A stretch of 39,443 nucleotides of DNA from an uncultured Gammaproteobacteria bacterium. GTDB lineage: Bacteria > Pseudomonadota > Gammaproteobacteria > Steroidobacterales > XN24. Position 1 is the first letter of the stretch. Each line of letters starts with the position of its first letter. The translations under genes were made by a program, and so were the position numbers. The stretch is from the NCBI GenBank assembly GCA_937924335.1, contig CALDWW010000034.1:1-39443 (forward strand), read 5' to 3'. The notes beneath the pieces are model-generated. The model saw nothing but the letters and a program-made list of their open reading frames with translations, did no database searches and was not told the DNA's origin. Shown here piece after piece: positions 33,971-39,443 of this stretch.

Positions 33971-34771
33971 ATGTCTGAACCAGACGAGATGGGACTCACG
34001 TCGGAGGCGGCTCTTGGTTATGAGCAGTGTTTTGTCCCGGCGATATTCGATCAGTGGCCGCCAAGGCTCATCGAAGCGGCAGGCATCGCCGCAGGCCACA
34101 AGGTTCTTGAGGTCGGGTGCGGCACCGGCGTACTTGCCCGTGAAGTCATTAAACGGGTCGGCCCTGACGGTGGCGTGACAGGACTTGATGTGAGCGAGAG
34201 CATGCTGGGCGTTGCCCGCGGCATCTGTCCGGATGTGGACTTCCGGCAGGGAAATGCCATGGATCTGCCTTTTGAAGATGAGTCATTCGACGCAGTGATC
34301 GCATCTTTCATGCTGATGTTCGTGCCAGAACCGGAATTGGCCGTCAGGGAGATGTGGCGCGTACTCAGACCCGGCGGCAGATTGGTCATCGCGGTTTGGG
34401 AAGCTCTGGATCAGAATCCTGTCTATGCGGGCCTGGTCGACATTGCAACGCGGCAGATTGATGACGCGGCAGGCTCGTCCCTGGCTTGGCCGTTTGCTCT
34501 TGGCAAGGATGGAAGACTCGCACAAATATGCCGTTCGGCAGGCGTTGGCGATGTCGACATCAGCGCCCATGAGGGTCGTGCAAGGTTTCCGTCCCTTGAC
34601 GGTTTTGTAAGAACCGAGATTCAGTCCTGGGTGCTGGCGGACAGTGTGGACGAGGACTGCCTGGAAGCGGTTGTTGGCAATGCACAGGAGAAATTTGCGG
34701 ACTATTGCGATGCAGCCGGCGCTATCGATTTCGCTTTGAACGCTGTTTTTGTGAGATCGAAAAAAGACTAA
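33971..34771 (+). CDS. Class I SAM-dependent methyltransferase
   Basis: The 266-residue protein has the SAM-binding motif I VLEVGCGTGVLAREV, followed by VTGLDVSESML (motif II acid), DVDFRQGNAMDLPFEDESFD and the MWRVLRPGGRLVIAVWE segment typical of UbiE/Methyltransf_11 enzymes. The AAGGAGG sequence at about 33958-33964 is a strong ribosome site. The C-terminal half is less conserved and should bind the substrate, which is unknown. Downstream is a VOC protein in the same direction after a 222-base gap. Confidence 0.92.
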   Translation: MSEPDEMGLTSEAALGYEQCFVPAIFDQWPPRLIEAAGIAAGHKVLEVGCGTGVLAREVIKRVGPDGGVTGLDVSESMLGVARGICPDVDFRQGNAMDLPFEDESFDAVIASFMLMFVPEPELAVREMWRVLRPGGRLVIAVWEALDQNPVYAGLVDIATRQIDDAAGSSLAWPFALGKDGRLAQICRSAGVGDVDISAHEGRARFPSLDGFVRTEIQSWVLADSVDEDCLEAVVGNAQEKFADYCDAAGAIDFALNAVFVRSKKD

Positions 34772-34993
34772 CAGAAAGCGGCCATCCCCTGGTGCCTGCT
34801 TCTGCCTGAAAGCAGCCGGTCGTCTGAACCCGGGGACCGGGCGTCCCTCCAACCCACACCGGGCGTGCCCTACCGGTCGGACTCTGAACTGCCGACGCTT
34901 CCGAATACCAAGGCACCACTCGATGCTGAGCTGCTCCAGAACGACAGCGAATGCGCGAGACCCGATTGTTGACTTCCAAACCAAGGAGTAATC
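34772..34993. other. Intergenic gap before the VOC gene
   Basis: CTGCCTGAAAGCAGCCGGTCG near 34803 resembles the family 3 region around 26384. The ribosome site AAGGAG at 34983-34988 precedes the next gene. Nothing else is recognised. Confidence 0.4.
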
Positions 34994-35488
34994 ATGAGTA
35001 CCTATCCAAGAACTTTTTCTCACATCGGCATTTCTGTTCCTGATGTGGAGAAGGCGGTTCAGTTCTACAGTGAAGTGATGGGTTGGTATCACATCATGGA
35101 GCCCACCGTAATTACTGAAGAGTCAGATACGCCGATAGGACAGATGTGTATTGATGTCTTTGGCCGAGGCTGGGGTTCTTTCAAGATCGCTCACATGTCT
35201 ACCGGCGACAAGATCGGCGTTGAGATGTTCGAGTTCAACAACAATGAAAGCCCAAGAGAATTTGCGTACTGGAAGACGAGCACTTTTCATTTTTGCGTTC
35301 AGGACCCGGATATTGAGGGCCTGGTAATGAAGATCGTGGAACACGGCGGTAAACAGCGTATGCCTATCCGTGAGTACTATCCGGGCGAGAAGCCTTACAG
35401 GATGTGTTACGTCGAAGATCCCTTTGGCCTCATCTTCGAGGTCTATTCACACAGCTATGAATTGACCTATTCGCAGGGCGCATACTGA
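34994..35488 (+). CDS. VOC family protein (glyoxalase/dioxygenase fold)
   Basis: This 164-residue VOC module has the metal-ligand pattern His10 (FSHIGISVPD), His99 (FHFCVQD) and Glu149 (GLIFEVYSHSYE). The two beta-alpha-beta-beta-beta units are complete. AAGGAG lies five bases upstream of the ATG. The base composition is visibly lower in GC than that of the neighbouring left half, which suggests acquisition or relaxed codon use. Family members are lactoylglutathione lyases, extradiol dioxygenases or antibiotic-binding proteins; the reaction cannot be chosen here. Confidence 0.9.
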   Translation: MSTYPRTFSHIGISVPDVEKAVQFYSEVMGWYHIMEPTVITEESDTPIGQMCIDVFGRGWGSFKIAHMSTGDKIGVEMFEFNNNESPREFAYWKTSTFHFCVQDPDIEGLVMKIVEHGGKQRMPIREYYPGEKPYRMCYVEDPFGLIFEVYSHSYELTYSQGAY

Positions 35489-35922
35489 GGAGTCAACGAA
35501 CACGGTCGGGCGTGGCGTTCATGCACCGCTTCATCAGGCGTGAGACTTCTCCAAGGTGGAACGTCTCCTGTTCTTGGGGGAAGGAGAGGGGGATCCTTGA
35601 TGACGTGGATCCTGGTTTCCGCCCCCTGGCCTGTCGGCCGCTGAGAAACGACGACTCCCCTAGACCAGTGCCATGCACTTCGCCTCGTGCCCGGCGCTGA
35701 TGGCCCGCCGTTGGGGCTGCTTTCGTGCCAGAGCAGACGGTCATCGGATTTCCCGTTCCCGGTTATGCCCCAAGCCGCGTGCGGTGAATTACAGCTCACC
35801 TCTGTCGGTGCACATCAATCGGCGCTGATGTAATCGGATAAGATACCGCCCCCTGGCCAGCGCCGATGTGCTCTCAGAGATCGTATGGGTCAGTGCGTGA
35901 ATTCGTCTAGAAAGGTACGAAT
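35489..35922. other. Intergenic region with an inverted repeat
   Basis: ATCGGCGCTG (35818-35827) and CAGCGCCGAT (35858-35867) form a perfect 10-bp hairpin with a 30-base loop, 55 bases before the amidohydrolase start. Short frames in the rest of the region are not gene-like. It may be an operator or an attenuator hairpin; this is a guess. Confidence 0.5.
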
Positions 35923-37176
35923 ATGAAAAGTGTCCTGAGTATTCTTGGCGCAATATTGTTGTGCACGCTCGGGTTGTTCACCGACTCTGTCGCTGAATCG
36001 AACCAGATTACTGTCTTCAGTAACGTCCGTCTGTTTGATGGCGAGCAGTTGATTGAATCAGCGAGCGTCGTAGTTCGTGGCACCAGGATTGACCTCGTCG
36101 CGGGCGGCGGCGAGGCCCTGGAAATTCCCGATGGCGCCGAGCTGATCATCGGCGATGGTCTGACACTGATGCCTGGCCTTATCGATGCTCACACTCATTC
36201 TTTCTCCAGAGGCAATCTGGAGAGGGCGCTGGATTTCGGCGTCACGACCAGCATCGACATGTGGACGCCGGTTGAATTCATGCAGGAGATGCAGGCGGAG
36301 CGCGGGCAAGGGCTCGCGTTCGACCGCGCTGATATGCACTCGGTCGGAATCGGCGCCACGGCCCCGGAGAGCCACGGGACGCAATTCGGTCCTGTTCCCA
36401 CGTTGACCAGACCTGAGGACGCCGATGCCTTCGTTGCGGCGCGCATCAACGAGGGCTCGGAGTACATCAAGATCATCTACGACAATTTCAAGATGTTCGA
36501 CAGGCCAATTCCGACGTTGGGTTACTCGACCATGGAAGCGGTGGTTGAGTCTGCGCATAGACGGGACAGGCTGGCGGTTGTGCACTCTCGCGACGTTGAT
36601 GCTTACGCGGATGTGGTCCGCGCCGGAGCCAACGGCATCGTACATATCACGGTCGACGAGGTCCCGGGTCGTGAGTTGATAGACGGACTGCGCAGGCAGG
36701 GCATGTTCGTCATCCCCACGTTGTCGTTATCCACCCCGAGTGGGGCGGGTATTGCGGAAGACCGTGTTCTGGGTCCAAGGCTCAGCGAGAAGGAATCTGC
36801 CAACCTGCGCGGATACGCGCCCCTACACCGTCAGGGAGGGGACAAGATCGCGATGGAGTCTGTCCGCGTCCTCAATGAAGCCGGCGTCACGATCCTGGCG
36901 GGCTCGGACTCACCCAATCGAGGCACTGCCACCGGCGTAAGCATCCATCAGGAACTGGGAATGCTGGTACAGGCAGGCTTGACGCCGATCCAGGCGCTCG
37001 TCTCTGCGACGTCTGCGCCGGCAGACGCCTTTGGCCTGAGTGACCGAGGAAGTATCAAGACAGGCTTCCGCGCCGACTTGCTTCTTGTCGAGGGCGACCC
37101 CAGCTCAACAATCATCGATACGAGAAGAATCAGCGGCGTCTGGAAGGCAGGTCAGCGTCACGTTCTTGATCAGTGA
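35923..37176 (+). CDS. Exported amidohydrolase family protein
   Basis: The 417-residue protein has a signal peptide (SVLSILGAILLCTLGLFTDSVA) and is probably periplasmic. The metal-dependent hydrolase motifs are LIDAHTHS (His90, His92), YIKIIYDN (Lys183, the probable carbamylated bridge), VVHSRD (His221), VHITVDE (His241) and LAGSDSP (Asp329), in the order of the imidazolonepropionase-related/prolidase-like subfamily. The C-terminal segment GSIKTGFRADLLLVEGDPS is the usual beta-sandwich end. It likely hydrolyses a dipeptide, lactam or similar amide; the substrate is unknown. The ribosome site AAAGG lies just upstream of the ATG. Confidence 0.93.
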   Translation: MKSVLSILGAILLCTLGLFTDSVAESNQITVFSNVRLFDGEQLIESASVVVRGTRIDLVAGGGEALEIPDGAELIIGDGLTLMPGLIDAHTHSFSRGNLERALDFGVTTSIDMWTPVEFMQEMQAERGQGLAFDRADMHSVGIGATAPESHGTQFGPVPTLTRPEDADAFVAARINEGSEYIKIIYDNFKMFDRPIPTLGYSTMEAVVESAHRRDRLAVVHSRDVDAYADVVRAGANGIVHITVDEVPGRELIDGLRRQGMFVIPTLSLSTPSGAGIAEDRVLGPRLSEKESANLRGYAPLHRQGGDKIAMESVRVLNEAGVTILAGSDSPNRGTATGVSIHQELGMLVQAGLTPIQALVSATSAPADAFGLSDRGSIKTGFRADLLLVEGDPSSTIIDTRRISGVWKAGQRHVLDQ

Positions 37177-37262
37177 CGTTGTTCTGACGACTTGTACTTG
37201 CCGTCGATCAATATTGATTCCACAGAGGAAGGCCTCAAGTCTTCTCCGGCAACGCGTTGACG

Positions 37263-37285
37263 GTCTGCTTCCGATCGAAAGCGAC
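37263..37285. repeat. Family 3 repeat copy
   Basis: GTCTGCTTCCGATCGAAAGC matches the family 3 unit (GTCTGCTTCCGACCCAAAGC) with few differences. It lies between the amidohydrolase and PsiE-like genes. Confidence 0.5.
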
Positions 37286-37383
37286 CCCTCGGCGGGCTCG
37301 CGACCCCGCTCCGCGACAGGCTCAAGTGTAGCGAGGCCTCGATTCAGATAATCTTGCCCATGAACTTGATCGGAGGAGCAGTC

Positions 37384-37842
37384 ATGGGAATTGGCAACAA
37401 CGTAGAGAAGGCTCAGATGCATGCGGAGGCCGTGGCCGAGCGACTCGGGCACCGCCTCGTGAGGGCCTTCCATCTCCTCGCGCTGTTCGTTATTGGAGCC
37501 ACGATCGCGTGGTCGGCTGCTGTCGCTTATATCGAGATGGTTGCGGTGGGCCATGCCACGCTGCACGACATCCTGTTGCTTTTCGTCTATCTAGAGCTCG
37601 GCGCCATGGTCGGCATCTACTTCAGAACCAATGAGCTTCCGGTGGAATTTCTGCTTTACATCGCTATCACGGTAGTCACCAGGAGCCTGGTGGAAGTCGA
37701 ACATCTGGAAGACGTGCGGGTGCTGGTCGTAACAGGCTCGGTGCTGGTGTTGTCGCTGGCGGTCATACTGTTGCGGTTTGGTGCATACCGTTTCCGCACA
37801 GGATCTGGTGAAGGGGCCAAGAAAACTGACCTGCCGACCTGA
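37384..37842 (+). CDS. PsiE-like membrane protein (phosphate-starvation-inducible family)
   Basis: ATG 37384 is chosen because GGAGGAG (37372-37378) is placed five bases before it; an ATG at 37354 has no such site. The 152-residue protein has four helices (about 34-52, 60-80, 87-104 and 112-130). LLLFVYLELGAMVGIYF and the following ITVVTRSLVEVEH are typical of the PsiE domain. The function of the family is unknown; PsiE in E. coli is induced by phosphate starvation. The Na/Pi cotransporter at 16431 is too far away for an operon link. Confidence 0.88.
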   Translation: MGIGNNVEKAQMHAEAVAERLGHRLVRAFHLLALFVIGATIAWSAAVAYIEMVAVGHATLHDILLLFVYLELGAMVGIYFRTNELPVEFLLYIAITVVTRSLVEVEHLEDVRVLVVTGSVLVLSLAVILLRFGAYRFRTGSGEGAKKTDLPT

Positions 37843-37978
37843 GTTTGCCGGGACACAAGGACTATGTAGGGGCGGGGCGAAGCCGAGTGCCCTCGGCAGT
37901 GGTCATTCCACAACCGTGTCTTTCCGAGTTAACGGTTCGAACTTCGTCACTTTTCGCGAGATTTTCTATTCGTCGTGA

Positions 37979-38467
37979 GCTATTGAACGACCGACTACAC
38001 AGAATTTGGGTGGCGCCGTCAATGTCGGCAATACAGTTGGCGTCGATGTTCTGACGTTGCCAGCGATGCCGCCACCGGCACAGCAGGTTATCAACGTCGC
38101 GGAGTGGACCGTGTGGGAAGATAATGCAAGCAGCAGCGGTCCACCAATGAATGTGCAGAAAACATACGGGCTGTCGAGCAACGCGCTGATCCACAAAGTT
38201 GTCATGGGCGCGACGAGACTACCGGGAAGTGGCAGCATCAAGCTTTCAGTGGGCAGTAACTCTGGAGGGTCATTCAACGGCAAATTGGTGGCGTCGACCC
38301 CCATTGGCGAGGCTGGAGTAACCGTGCTGGATTTCAATCCACCGTTGTTTGTCGATCAATCTCAATACCCGATACTTGAGTTGAGATTCACACATGGTTC
38401 ATGCTCGACGAGCACGCCCTGCTACCCCTCGGAAAATGCCCAGGTCTATTTTTCGGACGCCCCGTGA
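37979..38467 (+). pseudogene. 5'-truncated gene for a secreted or surface protein
   Basis: The frame is open from 37979 but has no ATG or GTG start near its beginning; only TTG 38006 is available, without a ribosome site. The sequence (VINVAEWTVWEDN, LPGSGSIKLSVGSNSGGSFN, YPILELRFTHGSCSTSTPCY) is rich in Ser, Gly and Thr and looks like an exported beta-sheet protein whose N terminus has been lost. Two cysteines near the end could pair. The base composition is AT-richer than in the neighbours. I do not recognise a family. Confidence 0.45.
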
Positions 38468-38776
38468 TCTAGCATCCAGAACAGGCCCCGGCCTTCGGAC
38501 CGCGGCCTTCTTCGTCCGCATCTGGCCGAAAGCGGACCTTTTGCCGACCCCGTGACCGAACCTTCCTCAGGTCCTTTCTGAGTGTCTGCTTCCGACCCTT
38601 AGCCGACCTCTGAACTATCAAACAATGTCCCCGCCCAAGACTTGGAGCAGCGCCGAATTCACCTGGAGTTGACCCAGGTCAAGGCAGCTTCTGGATCCGT
38701 GTAGTAACCGATATGACTGAAAAGATGGTCAATACACCCCGGGCAGGGCTCAAACGATAGCCGAGGTTGATGAACT
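38468..38776. other. Intergenic region with family 3 repeats
   Basis: It holds two family 3 copies (38521-38538 and 38584-38609), arranged so that GGCCGAAAGCGGACC and GTCTGCTTCCGACC could pair partly with each other. The rest is unassigned. The upstream part of the final gene's promoter should lie near 38700-38776. Confidence 0.5.
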
Positions 38777-39443
38777 GTGGCCCACACCACGCTCAAGACG
38801 AGTTACACGGCCCTGGCAGACAGGATCAACAGGTATCCGCAAGGCGCACCTACGTCCGATCTGCTCTTCCAGATTCTGTCGATGCTGTTCAGTGAGGAAG
38901 AAGCCGGCCTGGTCTCGCTGATGCCCATCAAGCCGTTCACGGCAGAGAAAGCCAGCCGCATCTGGAAGAAGACGCTCGCTGAAACACGCAACATACTGGA
39001 CGATCTGGCCGGCCGTGGCATTCTGGTCGACATCGATCACGATGGTGGATCGGTATATGCCTTGCCGCCGCCGATGGCCGGGTTCTTCGAGTTCTCGCTG
39101 ATGCGCGTGCGCGACGATATCGATCAGAAGGTGCTCAGCGAACTGTTTTACCAGTACCTGAATGTCGAGGAGGATTTCATCCGGGCGCTCTTCACCCAGG
39201 GTGAAACGCAGCTCGGGCGCACCTTCGTGCATGAACCTGCATTATCCGATGAAAACGCGCTTCATGTGCTGGACCACGAGCGCGCCAGCGAGGTGATCGA
39301 AACCGCCAGTCATATTGGCGTCGGGCGTTGCTACTGTCGGCACAAAATGGAACACAGGGGCGCGGCCTGCTCTGCCCCGCAGGACATTTGCATGACGTTC
39401 AATACCACTGCGGCGTCGCTCACCAAGCACGGCATAGCGCGCC
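38777..39443 (+). CDS. Partial Fe-S-binding protein, cut by the right edge
   Basis: GTG at 38777 is the first possible start after an in-frame TGA at 38771-38773. The frame stays open to the window end, giving 222 codons. Residues about 1-130 look like a helical, winged-helix-like region (for example SDLLFQILSMLFSEEEAGLV and TLAETRNILDDLAGRGILV). From about 185 the sequence has HIGVGRCYCRHKMEH with several Cys (GRCYC, then AACSAPQDICM), as in uncharacterised 4Fe-4S dicluster proteins whose remaining Cys motifs lie further downstream. A GAGG at 38763 is a weak ribosome site. The redox partner is unknown. Confidence 0.8.
   Translation, partial: MAHTTLKTSYTALADRINRYPQGAPTSDLLFQILSMLFSEEEAGLVSLMPIKPFTAEKASRIWKKTLAETRNILDDLAGRGILVDIDHDGGSVYALPPPMAGFFEFSLMRVRDDIDQKVLSELFYQYLNVEEDFIRALFTQGETQLGRTFVHEPALSDENALHVLDHERASEVIETASHIGVGRCYCRHKMEHRGAACSAPQDICMTFNTTAASLTKHGIAR

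Noticed and set aside
1..39443. CRISPR array, prophage or complete insertion sequence
   Set aside because: No regularly spaced direct repeats, no Cas, integrase, phage structural or transposase proteins were seen; only short palindromic repeats are present.

Overview
The window looks like a chromosome segment of a high-GC gammaproteobacterium. Three signs point that way: predicted lipoproteins and outer-membrane proteins, TPR proteins with FlgO-like domains that are abundant in marine Gammaproteobacteria (Woeseiaceae, Wenzhouxiangella and Chromatiales relatives), and dispersed short palindromic repeats between genes. The exact taxon is an inference. There are no rRNA genes, complete tRNAs, CRISPR arrays, integrases or intact transposases.

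Layout. 1-2.0 kb: a palindromic repeat, then a minus-strand SDR oxidoreductase and M23 peptidase lipoprotein pair, then a scar holding a truncated copy of the start of the 8.2 kb MFS gene and a tRNA 3'-end-like piece. 2.0-8.2 kb: a patatin-like lipoprotein, then a minus-strand operon in which a family 5 solute-binding protein overlaps a hybrid histidine kinase. 8.2-12.7 kb: an AmpG-like MFS transporter fused to two zinc ribbons, converging on an 890-residue protein made of two tyrosine phenol-lyase/tryptophanase-type halves, of which only the second keeps the PLP lysine. 12.7-16.2 kb: a repeat-rich gap, a VOC protein, a short CDF-type cation transporter and a putative outer-membrane barrel. 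16.2-20.0 kb: an operon of a TPR protein, a Na/Pi cotransporter and a small coiled-coil protein. 20.0-24.4 kb: a GST remnant, a small DUF1127-like protein plus EamA transporter operon divergent from a MocR regulator, a secreted Cys peptide coupled to a small membrane protein, and an AhpD-like protein. 24.5-28.4 kb: two divergent TPR/FlgO-like paralogues of the 18 kb gene. 28.7-33.9 kb: a polysaccharide operon (GT4, flippase-like protein, pyruvyl transferase) facing an alkaline-phosphatase-superfamily protein. 34-39.4 kb: a methyltransferase, a VOC protein, an exported amidohydrolase, a PsiE-like protein, a 5'-truncated exported protein, and a Fe-S protein cut by the right edge.

Two parts best deserve a second look. 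One is the pseudoenzyme-enzyme fusion of the tyrosine phenol-lyase family (9999-12671). The other is the binding protein and hybrid kinase pair (3617-7689), which has no transporter permease or ATPase genes and may be a dedicated extracytoplasmic sensing module. Intergenic DNA carries at least three families of short repeats and several gene fragments, which indicates repeated local rearrangement.
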